NCBI GenBank assembly: GCA_026874595.1
Contig: CM049316.1
Coordinates: 18,067,839 to 18,131,838 of the forward strand
Direction of reading: 5' to 3'
DNA from: Sipunculus nudus
Taxonomy: Eukaryota > Annelida > Sipuncula > Golfingiida > Sipunculidae
Length of the DNA stretch: 64,000 nucleotides
Shown: one piece after another, positions 36,171-45,539 of the stretch
Position numbering within the stretch: position 1 is the stretch's first letter
How the letters are laid out: the number at the start of each line of letters is the position of its first letter
Made by a program: the position numbers and the translations under genes
Notes under the pieces: model-generated
What the model was told of the DNA's origin: nothing
Seen by the model: the letters and a program-made list of their open reading frames with translations, nothing else
The model's database searches: none

Positions 36171-37211
36171 GGCAACAGGACAACTTCCCCCAGGACAATT
36201 ACCCTCCCCCCCGGACAATTACCCCTGGACAATTACCCCCCAGACAATTACCCCCGGACACTTACCCCCAAGGACAATTACCCCCTCGGACAACTACCCC
36301 CCCCCCAGACAACTACCCCCCAGACAACTACCCCCGGTACAATTACCCCCCCCCCCCGGACAACTACCCCCTGGACAATTACCCCAATGGTATAAAATAC
36401 ACATTTGAAGTATACATTATACATTTAAATATATTCTGTGTTGCTAATGAGCAGCAGAGAATGCCAATGAAATAAATAAAGTTAATTGCAAACAAAAATA
36501 TAAAGAAAATTACTTTGGATAATAATATTATGCTATTACTTATTATTATATTACTTATTATGACTGGTAAAAATGGATCAGAATGAATGGTATTGCCTAT
36601 TTGAATGAAACTCTATTGTAAGCTTGCGGGTGGTTGATTATGAGATCATAGTTATGAGACCAAACTTACTTTATTAGTCTTGAGTTGATTTTGGCAGTAT
36701 AAGGTAGGCAGGATTGTACACCGTGCATTGAAGAAACCCAGCCAAACGTGATAGGCATGCTAGGGATGACTGTACAAGTGGGGGGATTCATGATACGGTG
36801 TTTTAATAAGACACAGTAGAAGGAAAATAGTCAGCACATTGCCGTAAGGCAGTTATTATATTATATTGATACTTGAATAATATTTTTCCCCGAAACCCTT
36901 CTCGTTACAATACACATGTATATGTACCTATGCTTGGTTTGAAATATATTATCACCGCTATTTGTTTTACTTACAATCGGAATATTTTTCTTTTAGTTTG
37001 TACAATGTGTACTTTAAAAGTGGATTTTACCATTGGGGTAGTTGTTCGGGGGGTTCTTGTCCGGGGGATAATTGTCTGGGGGGGAGGGGTAGTTGTCTGG
37101 GGGGGAATTGTCCCAGGGGGTAATTGTCATGGGGGTAATTGTTCAGGGGGTAATTGTCTGGGGGGTAATTGTCCGGGGGGTAATTGTCCGGGGGGTAGTT
37201 GTCCTAGAGCC
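36171..37211. mobile_element. foldback-type element with opposed 14-bp repeat arrays
   Basis: The left array (36171-36385) has about 13 units of the type GGACAATTACCCCC, with variants such as agacaactaccccc and ggacacttaccccc and different C-run lengths. The right array (about 37035-37211) has about 11 units of the exact inverse, GGGGGTAATTGTCC. The outer ends match as GGCAACAGGACAACT and (reverse-complemented) GGCTCTAGGACAACT. The inner edges also match (ccccaatggta), and the inverted repeat continues as unique sequence for about 40 bp on each side. CCTATGAC flanks both ends. The interior (36425-36995) is AT-rich and non-coding. Reading frames through the arrays are artefacts. Long TIRs made of tandem units are the hallmark of foldback elements. 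Confidence 0.85.
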
Positions 37212-37219
37212 CCTATGAC
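37212..37219. repeat. 8-bp target site duplication, right copy
   Basis: CCTATGAC, the exact partner of 36163-36170. The next bases differ on both sides, so the duplication is exactly 8 bp. Confidence 0.75.
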
Positions 37220-37763
37220 AGTTGTATAGACACTGTAGTATTATGTTCGTTCTCTGGAGAAATACCACCAGCTTTTTCTCCCGTTACATCTACGTATCTC
37301 TTTACATTGACATTCTTCTTTATGCTGCCCTAAAACACTGTCTGTCTGTTAACAACATCTAGATAGTTCATTTTTTTTTGTCCAAATAAAACGATATGCT
37401 GTCAGGCCGTCTCGCAGTCGGATCAGATTTCCCCGTTTCTTCGTCTGTGCAGGAAAGAAATCCCAACTCATATAATTGGAGCGATGTTTTTTTGCGGTAT
37501 ACTGAATAAAGGGGTTCACTGAATAAACTATCGCTCTACTAACTCTCATTTAAACACCACACTCTGTCGAATAACGCTAAACCAAAATAGGACCCCTCGA
37601 GAAGGGTTAGTATTTTATGTGAGGCAGGTTTCGGCAACGCATAATCTTGAAAATGAACCAGCGTTTCATTAATAAATAGGGACATGCCGTATGTATACAG
37701 CCATACTGGGAGGGAGAGAGAGACAGAGAGAGGGGGAGGACAGAAAAACAGCAGATTAATTTG

Positions 37764-37768
<5 letters not shown>
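37220..37768. other. non-coding stretch
   Basis: Nothing recognised except an AG-rich patch (gggagggagagagagacaga) near 37709-37740. Confidence 0.5.

Positions 37769-37825
<57 letters not shown>
37769..37825. repeat. (TA)n microsatellite
   Basis: About 28 TA units. Confidence 0.97.
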
Positions 37826-37827
<2 letters not shown>

Positions 37828-38358
37828 TGCATATATGTACTGAATACTTATTACACATTTATTTGTTGCCACTTTAAGCGTGATATTGTTGCAAGTTGAA
37901 GTGTAGTAAGGCTTTAGGTAGGCGTTATTAGTAGATCAACTACCTTTACCGACAGCAAAAAAGCCTTAGTTATCATAATTAAATTCGTTCTCCAGAAAAA
38001 GATTAATACTTTTACTGGGTCTGTAACATTCAAGTTGCCAATTCCTGACTGTTAATTTATGTTAAACATTATATTATATGTTATCAGTTAAATAGAGGCT
38101 TCTGTAAAATTTAATTTGTATAACAGGACCCAAAAAGGCTCTGAGCTAAATATACCTTTCCCGGATAAACATATCTGATATAACATTACTTTCTGAAAGT
38201 AGGATAACTACAAAGGTTTCTTCTGCTTATTCAAAATATGAACTTGCCGACATTTTCGCGAAGTAATAGACTGTTACTGAGGAGCACAGACAGTTTTATT
38301 TTATTAATTAATTTCTTTTCAAACGAACGGATACAGTTGGCGTCAATTTTATCTTCAA
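37826..38358. other. AT-rich stretch, no gene seen
   Basis: No recognised structure. Confidence 0.5.
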
Positions 38359-38450
38359 GGGGGTGGTGGGTGGGGAGGGGGGATGACTCACAGCTAAGGG
38401 AGATGATGGCAAGGATTTAGGGGGAGGGGTGGGTGACAGGTCAGGGAGGG
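38359..38450 (+). other. two G-quadruplex-type motifs
   Basis: 38359-38382 has four G-runs with short loops (ggggg tggt ggg t gggg a gggggg). 38420-38450 has a second set (ggggg a gggg t ggg ... ggg). Both satisfy the usual four-run G4 pattern. Folding and function are untested. Confidence 0.6.
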
Positions 38451-39687
38451 TAACCAGAGTTGGGAAAACATACATATATATTATAACAGAGAGATTTATA
38501 TATATATATATATATAATATATACATGTGGAATATGTTAATTCTGGACAATTTTAGAAAACTAAGAAATGGAACCAAAGTCTATTCTTCTAATCATTAAT
38601 ATATTTCATTTCCTGTATAAGATATTATTCTCTCTATATCAAGGGGATGATTACATTGACCATCCCGCCCTGACTCGCAGAGTTGGGAGATATATTATTT
38701 ATATATTACAAATTACATTAAAATATTTTAGAAAACTGAAATATGAGTAACTGGTACTGGTAAGTTTCATTTATCTCATAGCTATGGCCCAATAATAACT
38801 TGCCTAATTTAACCTTTAAAGTACTCTCCATGTACTCATTATCTGACCACACCGAGTAAGTCGTGAGTTCATGCTTTGTAGGTTGTTTATTTCAACTGCC
38901 TTATTAAAATTGTTTTGATCAGATTTGATCTTAAAAACGTTTGTGAATCAAAGGACTATTACTTAACTGTTGGTCAAAATGGTTACATCTGAGTCAGAAG
39001 TACACTATGCTTATCCAGTTATTTTTAAACGATTAACCTAATAGTATTTTGAAGGCATCCATAGTATATATTATTAAAATATATAACATTATGTAAGTGA
39101 ACCAATTATTACACAAAGCAATCATTTAAAAATATCAAGATTAATAATTGCAAACTACCATTTACATAAGTGTTTCAGTAAGTTTTCTGAGATGTGAGCT
39201 CAGAGATATAAAGGATATTATAGTATATACTTTAAAAGTATTATTACATCAAATATTGAAAATGCTGCAAGAAACCCTATTTTCAATCGTCCCATGTTAT
39301 CATTTAACTGATATGTTTATAATAAAATAATGTGTAGCCAATTATTCAAATGTTTTATTATAATTTGAAAGGTGGAATTCGGCAACATAGATATATATAT
39401 ATATATATATCCCTACCCCCCCCCCTGTTTGACGCCCATGCTTAATCTAATTATCTGCAATTATTTTCATTTAATGGTAGGAAACTTGTTGACAACCTGA
39501 ACGTGCGAATTTCTGATTAATATTCTTAGAAATTTCATAATAGTGATATTAGTACAGGAACTAATAATATCCGATATATTTAGTTACAATTTTCCACACA
39601 TATATGTTTACTTGGAAGGTATATATGTAATATACTATATTTGTTGATATATGTTTGAAATGTTAATTACTATAAGGGCATGTGGAC
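38451..39687. repeat. AT-rich stretch with short (TA)n tracts
   Basis: TA tracts at 38497-38515 and 39391-39410, the latter followed by a C-run. 38644-38666 (ggggatgattacattgacca) is nearly identical to 43138-43160. No gene seen. Confidence 0.55.
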
Positions 39688-39797
39688 TAGTGCTTGGTAT
39701 CGCCCACAAATTTCGTATTGCAATACATTTTTATATGGAAACCGTATTGCGATACGTATTGTAATATTTTCATTGTATTCAATTTATAGAAAATTAG

Positions 39798-39854
<57 letters not shown>

Positions 39855-40621
39855 CTATTAATTTTGTTATTATAGATCATTCTTTATCACGTTAAATATA
39901 ATAGTCAATTATATATATATATATATATAGACAATTAGGGTTAATGCAGATCAGTTGCTCTTAATCACGAATAGGACAATATTACTTACTAAAGTATTCA
40001 GTAAAGTACTACCTGTTGTTGACATTATTCCAAGAAACCTTTAATACCTTTAAAAAGTTTTCTTTAGGTTTTTCTGTTGTTAATAACTTGTCAGTTAAAG
40101 ATTTCTGGACTGTTGTTTGGCGCAGAGAGCAGTTTGGGTGGTAGCCGTGTACCACATCGCAAGGCTGCCCTTCTTAAACAAGAGTACTGTTTACTTGACA
40201 CTTGATCTTAATGCAGTGATCATAAGATGTGAGGAGAGAATATCCATGAATGATTAAGTGCTATAAGCTTGTTCAGCACTTCTTTATTTTTGCTGTATGA
40301 GATATTTCTCTTATACCAATAAGTCATCGAGGCAGAAGCAGACAAAATTCCTTTGATCTGTGGTTTACCAGGTCTACTTGAACATTTCAATCTAAACGTC
40401 TACAGACCAGTTTGTTGCTTTCACTTTCAGCTTCTCAATAATCCCGATCTATTCAGTAGTCTAATTTTGTAACAGAAACATCATTTTTTTAATAAATAAG
40501 TTTTAGTCACGTTTTACAAAATATTAGAAACCTCAGTATTCGAAAACTGTATCGCGATACGCATTATGCAAATCACTGTATCGCGATATACCGACATATC
40601 GATAATATTTGCGCAGCTCTA
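39688..40621. mobile_element. hAT-like relic with TATCGCGATA sub-terminal motifs
   Basis: The left end starts TAGTGCTTGGTATCGCCCAC. The right end, reverse-complemented, starts TAGAGCTGCGCAAATATTAT. Both carry sub-terminal palindromes (gtattgcgatacgta on the left; gtatcgcgatac and gtatcgcgatata on the right). TAGNG termini fit hAT elements. The flanking octamers ATGTGGAC and TTCTGAAC agree at only 5 of 8 positions but both fit the hAT target preference nTnnnnAn. The interior is non-coding and holds (TA)n tracts. Moderately supported. Confidence 0.5.
39803..39929. repeat. two (TA)n microsatellites
   Basis: About 24 units at 39803-39851 and 10 units at 39910-39929, both inside the hAT-like relic. 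Confidence 0.95.
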
Positions 40622-41769
40622 TTCTGAACAGGCCTCTCCTGAATAAAGATACTTTTTATAAAATAATAAATAAATAAAATATCGTATATGTTACGAAATT
40701 TGGATACTAAACGATTTCATAATTTTCTATCACGAATTCGTATCGTAAATAATTAAGACTCGTACCGTATTTCCCCTTATCTTATACGAATTTCGTGCAA
40801 AAGTGGATTGGATAATTTCATCAAATACTCATCAGCAATATGACTGCCCATGAAACAGTTGGATCACTACATCTCAGACCATTTCACTTTAAACCCAATG
40901 AACAGGCATATATAAAGAAGGGTAAGACAAGGAAATGTACTTAAAGTCACTTATGCTTATTATGATATTTGGATAAAATACGACAGGAAGCCATTTACGA
41001 TTAGGTGTGCGCGATATTATCAATATTTATGTATATCGCGACTTACTCCCCGACGATAGCAGCCGTTCATTTATTTTGATTGAATTATCTAGGATCGGCT
41101 ATCGTTTTAGTTATCCATTTTACTTTACCATTTAATACAAAGAATATAAAAATCTTGCAAACAAAACTTTTCAGACTGAATCCAAGTGAACTTTCCAGAC
41201 TGAAACCCAGTGCACAAGAAGTTTTTCCACGAATCATAATACTCTATCTCCCAGACGCTTCTGGCTGATAACTATAACGATATGATATGTCTGCACTTTC
41301 TTATAAACAATTTGAGCTGTCACAAACACCTGTCCCTGCAATACATCATGTTAGATTGGAATGTTTTAAAGCATTTATTTTTTTCGATTAAGAAATAAAA
41401 ATTCAAGGTTGTTTCGATTCTCTATCGCTAATGTCAGACGCACGGCTCGCCGCCATGTTTGTTAACGGGCTTCCTTGTGATGCATTGTTTGCTTCCATAT
41501 GATTTCCCGCCATGTTGGGTCAAAGCTCCGTTCTTTTTTTAAACTTCCGTTTGTTAGTACTGTAAATATTATCTAACATGCTTTATCATAGGTTCAGTTC
41601 ATAATCCGACTTGGACGTCCATATTCGCCTAAAGTTGCCCATTGTTATGCTATTGAGGGTGAACAGATTTTTTTGTCCCATGAAGAAAAATTATCTAGGG
41701 ATTCCGAAAAAAATATGGATCGAGTCGCAAAAATACAAAAAATAATATTGCCAAGTAAAGACTTATCCA
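40622..41769. other. non-coding stretch with a possible small TIR relic
   Basis: 41007-41045 (gtgtgcgcgatattatcaat, then tatcgcgac) resembles the right end of the neighbouring hAT-like relic, and a weak opposed end (cgatatgatatgtctgcac) occurs at about 41277-41295. It could be a small related MITE; support is thin. No gene seen. Confidence 0.35.
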
Positions 41770-41902
41770 CATTTCAGATTGCCCCAGAGTGTGGCCGGAA
41801 CTGACTTTCAGGTTACGCCCGCATTGTTCAGATTACCTCAAATTCCACCGAGGGTAATCTGACATCAATATCAAGTTACTGGGGGGGGGGGGGGGGGGGG
41901 GG
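41770..41902. repeat. second block of TTCAG(A/G)TTACCCC units plus poly-G run
   Basis: Units tttcagattgcccc, tttcaggttacgcc and ttcagattacctc are followed by an inverted one (gagggtaatctga), then a G22 run at 41881-41902. The spacing around 'cgcattgttcagattacc' parallels 'catactgttcagattacc' at 20285-20302, so this belongs to the family inserted in the Gypsy remnant. No opposite end was found. Confidence 0.6.
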
Positions 41903-43247
41903 AGGGGTTAGATTGTGTACAGTTTAATCCATTTTTAATGACACTTTTAATAGTGTGTAAATATTTTAAAATTTGAATTGGTAACTGTAATTTGTGACCG
42001 TAAAGTTGAAAGTTCGCGTCCCGTTTTGACCGCGTTCTGCGCAAGACTCACAAGAGTGCGCTCTCACCACCCATAAAGTAATTGGTATACTGGTCATGGG
42101 TCAGTGGCGGATCCAGAGGGGGGCGCCCGCGGCGCGCGCCCCCCGGTTGAGCTGAAACATCTCTAATGTTATCTATTTCTTTTCCCATTTATTCGTAACT
42201 TATTTTCATTTTACACAATTCTTTTTAATTCCCTAGAAATAAAATTATTATTCAATTATCCACATTTTATTACTTTCTCATTCATAAGTTGGGGATAGTA
42301 ATGAACAGCTTTGTGATTGAGTCCATATTATAAAATAGCATCCAATTATTTCTATAACGAGTCTTCCTGTTAGACCGTATCCGCACTTAGTTCGCAACTA
42401 AACCGGTTTACTTTAGTCTCGAAGTATTCCGCTTTGCGTGCGCACTGTAGTTCGCTTCACAGAAGCCTAAAGGCGGTTTTACACCGGATGCGTCCGAACG
42501 AATTTTACGTCCGAACGAAAATTTACTGTACGAACGAAAAAATAAATTCCTGTATTTTATGTTGGTGCATACACACCTAATCCGAACGATGCCATCCGAA
42601 CGAAAAAAATAGAACATGTTCTATTTTTTGTCGTTCGCATCGGACAAGAATGGCTTCTTTTCACTTTCAACATAAAAGAGCTGGAACATTTATAACCAGA
42701 CTGGTTCATTTGTACATTTCCTTTTTGATATATAATACCCCAACATCAAATAAATGTTGTTTCTTTGTCCACTTTTCTAAAATTATGTGAAAAAAAAAAT
42801 ATATATAAAGAGGCATTATTTTTATTTCAATCAAATTTATTTGATTTAAACAGATTTAAACAGATATCTATACCTTTTTTTAGCTCCAATAACTTTTCCA
42901 TTCAAATCAGACTTCTTTTTATATAATATATATATATATTTCCTGGGGGGGGGGGAAATTATATTATTATCACAGGGAATTTCAATCACTGCTTGGCCAC
43001 TTATTTTAATTTACAATCGATGACAAAATATTTAGACTTTTAAACCAGGTTAAGATATAACAATTCATGGTATATGTTATAGTTCTTAATATATTATTTG
43101 TAATATATTGCTGTTATTCTCTGAAAGGGGGGGGGGAGGGATGATTACATTGATCATCCCCCCTAGCCCCGCCCCTATATTGTAATACCCCCTGAATGTA
43201 AGTCAGCTGCATGTATAAGCGATATGTACACAAATAAGCAACATTCT

Positions 43248-43622
43248 GTGGCTCAGGGGCAGAGCGCATGGCTCAAAACCGGGATATCGTGAGTTCGAAT
43301 CTCAGCCGAGCCGGTGAGATTTTTCACGGTCGACCCCTACCCAGGGTGGGTGCTCTGCAGGCCCAATGGGGAGACTGTACCCAACAGTCGGGTTTCACTC
43401 ACAAAACGAGTGCGCTTTTCGGGGGTTCCTCAGTGTTATGACCCAGCAATGGGGATGAGACACACCCAGGACCTGCAGGAGTGAATCACCAAGCCTGGTT
43501 GACGCCAGAGCATTGTGCAAGCCCCTGTCACGGAGTCCGAAACCGGAATGGAAATTCTGCGGTTGTATATAGACTTTGTTAAGCAAGCATTAAAAAAATG
43601 GAGGCAGTTACCTCCACCAAAA

Positions 43623-43653
<31 letters not shown>
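43248..43653 (+). mobile_element. tRNA-derived SINE, apparently full length
   Basis: The pol III A box TGGCTCAGGGGC (43249-43260) and B box GAGTTCGAATCTC (43291-43303) are at tRNA-like spacing. GGCTC (43250) pairs with GAGCC (43308-43312) as an acceptor-like stem. An unrelated body of about 310 bp follows, ending in a poly-A tail (43625-43653). AACATT occurs just before the head and just after the tail, a probable target duplication. SINEs are copied by a partner LINE's reverse transcriptase. A diverged relative is at 7275-7478. A minus-strand frame across it is a shadow. Confidence 0.88.
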
Positions 43654-44213
43654 CATTATCCAGGACTTGGTGTTAATCATTACCCAACCCCTCCACCGAA
43701 AAAAAGTTCCGCAATATATATTGAAATACAAATCATGAAACAATAACATTTTTCATGTGTCACTTCCATTGATACAAAAGTATTATTTTAAGTTTAAACG
43801 TTTTGCATATAAATAGAAGTTTCAAAGCTTTGGGCAGACTGTTCTAAATCATATTGGCAGATTTGAAAAATCAAATATAAATCAAACTAAACTAGTGATT
43901 GAAACATTAATTTGACTTGAAATGCAGGAGTTGCAATGGAATCTGTTCTTCTTAAACAACAGGTTGCACAATTATTTTTAAAGGCATGTTGAAACATGAA
44001 TCTGGGTCCAGTCAGTGGTATAAATATATTTCACATGTGAACTCATGACTATAGCTGGTACCTATAGCAAGACCCAATGATTTTCAATTATACAGTCAGT
44101 ACACTCAGAGGTATTATTTATTATTTATTATAATTGATTACAAAATTAATGAGAAAATCAATTTACATGTTCAAAAATATTCGACATTTTTCTGTATATG
44201 TCTATAAATATAT

Positions 44214-44214
44214 G

Positions 44215-44275
<61 letters not shown>

Positions 44276-44276
44276 A
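44214..44276. repeat. (TA)n microsatellite
   Basis: TA units interrupted once (ATACATAT). Confidence 0.95.
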
Positions 44277-44949
44277 CGGTTATAAAGCCTATATTGTAGT
44301 GCATCCGATATATTTCTCATATAGCTGTCCAATACGAATTTCGGAGACGAGAATTCCTCGGTCGGAAACCAATAAATATTCTTCGGATTTGGTGTGAATG
44401 AAATTTCGGATGCGATAGGATTTTAGTCGGAACGACAGAAATATTTGTTCGTGTCATATTTGTTCGGACGCATCCGGTGTGAAACCGCCTTAAACCAGTT
44501 TATGAAACACACTTTGAGTTTGCTGTCCGCACTTGGTTCGTAATCCGATTCAGGCCTACAAATGAGCGCTCCCTTGCGCAACGCATGCTGGGGCAACATC
44601 ACGGCTAGCGATCAAGGCTGTTCGCTGAAACTGGACTCATTCCGACTAGAAGCGGGTTTGACTGTACGCACTAGAAACCGGTTAACTGTAAACCGGACTA
44701 AAGTAAACCGGACTACTGTAGACCGCCTTTCAAGCGGACTACAGTAAACCGAACTGATGCGGATTAGTGGCCTTGTGCGGACAGAGTAAACCGATTCACG
44801 ATCCGGATTATTTGCTATTGCGGACACGGCCTTATTACACTATGCTGGGTCATAACACCGGGGAACCCCGAAATTGCATTCGCCTGTGAGGAATGTGCAC
44901 GGCCTTCCCGTTAGCCTAAGAAAAAAAAAACGGTAAAAAGTAACATTTT

Positions 44950-45158
44950 AACAATTATTTTATCACGAGAATTATTTTTGAATGATGATGATATTTTGCA
45001 AGTTATAAACATAGAATGTTGATGTCGTTGGTGAAAACGCACATCTTTGTTTATAACTTGCAAAATATCATCATCTTTCAAAGTAATTCTAGTGGTAAAA
45101 TAATTGTTGAAAGTATTCAAGCAGAATGTTGATGTCAATGGTGAAAATGCACATCTAC
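44950..45158. repeat. long hairpin with duplicated loop
   Basis: The left arm 44950-45010 and right arm 45049-45108 are inverse copies of about 60 bp (about 54 matches): aacaattatttta, agaatta, gatgatgatattttgcaa, gttataaac. The loop 45011-45048 (agaatgttgatgtcgttggt...) is repeated directly at about 45123-45158 (agaatgttgatgtcaatggt...). The structure therefore reads arm, loop, inverse arm, loop. It lies in the outer hAT-like element, outside the Harbinger insertions. Confidence 0.85.
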
Positions 45159-45388
45159 TTTCCAGTTAATATCCTTATTTTGAAGAAATATAATTATGAA
45201 AGCCTTCCACATGTTAAAATACACCCAACAGAAAATCATCATACATTTTGTGACAGGTACCTCAAAATGTCCTCTTTATATTGCACATTAAAAACCCTAA
45301 AATTTCCCCATACCCTCACCCATATACCTGTAATTTACTTTAAGGGATACATGGTGAAAATAGATGAAATAAAAAGTAATATTTCTAA

Positions 45389-45390
<2 letters not shown>

Positions 45391-45440
<50 letters not shown>
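45391..45440. repeat. (TA)n microsatellite
   Basis: About 25 TA units near the right end of the outer hAT-like element. Confidence 0.97.
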
Positions 45441-45445
<5 letters not shown>

Positions 45446-45539
45446 AAACTTTAAAAACTTAGATTTAATCATACCCATCAGCCACCAACCAAATATTAGC
45501 GCCCCCTGTTCCCGAATTTCTGGATCCGCGACTGTGGGT

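Larger units (their letters stand above)
42471..44490. mobile_element. PIF/Harbinger-like element, third nesting level
   Basis: AGGCGGTTTTACACCGGATG, continuing CGTCCGAAC, matches the reverse-complemented right end (AGGCGGTTTCACACCGGATG, continuing CGTCCGAAC) at 28 of 29 positions. TAA occurs at 42468-42470 and 44491-44493. Both ends carry repeats of 'ccgaacga' or 'cggaacga'. It sits about 100 bp inside the left end of the second-level element. The interior holds a G-run and palindrome at about 43127-43160, a complete SINE, and a (TA)n tract at 44214-44276, but no transposase. Confidence 0.85.
42373..44831. mobile_element. PIF/Harbinger-like element, second nesting level
   Basis: Ends GACCGTATCCGCA and (reverse-complemented right end) GGCCGTGTCCGCA, 11 of 13 identical, with further sub-terminal similarity (aaaccggttta against aatcggttta). 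The flanks are TTA at 42370-42372 and TTA at 44832-44834. Three-base TWA duplications are diagnostic for PIF/Harbinger. The right part has repeated 'aaaccggact', 'ctgtaaaccgg' and 'gtaaaccg' motifs. Non-coding, so non-autonomous; split by the element at 42471-44490. Confidence 0.75.
42102..45534. mobile_element. hAT-like element (outermost of a nested set)
   Basis: CAGTGGCGGATCCAGA at the left and CAGTCGCGGATCCAGA (reverse complement of the right end) match at 15 of 16 positions. The flanks are TGGGT at 42097-42101 and TGGGT at 45535-45539, a 5-bp target duplication. CAGNGGCGG ends occur in hAT-type elements, some groups of which duplicate 5 bp (family knowledge, from memory). The left end continues into an extreme GC palindrome (gggggcgcccgcggcgcgcg). 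The element has no transposase frame, and its interior is taken up by later insertions (42373-44831) and a hairpin (44950-45108). Confidence 0.75.

Noticed and set aside
36157-36408. Pro-rich repeat proteins in two overlapping plus-strand frames (and a Gly-rich one at 36873-37229)
   Set aside because: They are translations of the 14-bp C-rich and G-rich arrays of the foldback element.
36171-37211. Telomere-type repeat array
   Set aside because: The 14-bp unit is C-rich, but the opposed orientation, bounded ends and target duplication point to a transposon.
43250-43312. Functional tRNA gene
   Set aside because: A and B boxes and an acceptor-like stem are present, but the D and anticodon arms are too degenerate and the sequence continues into a SINE body with poly-A.
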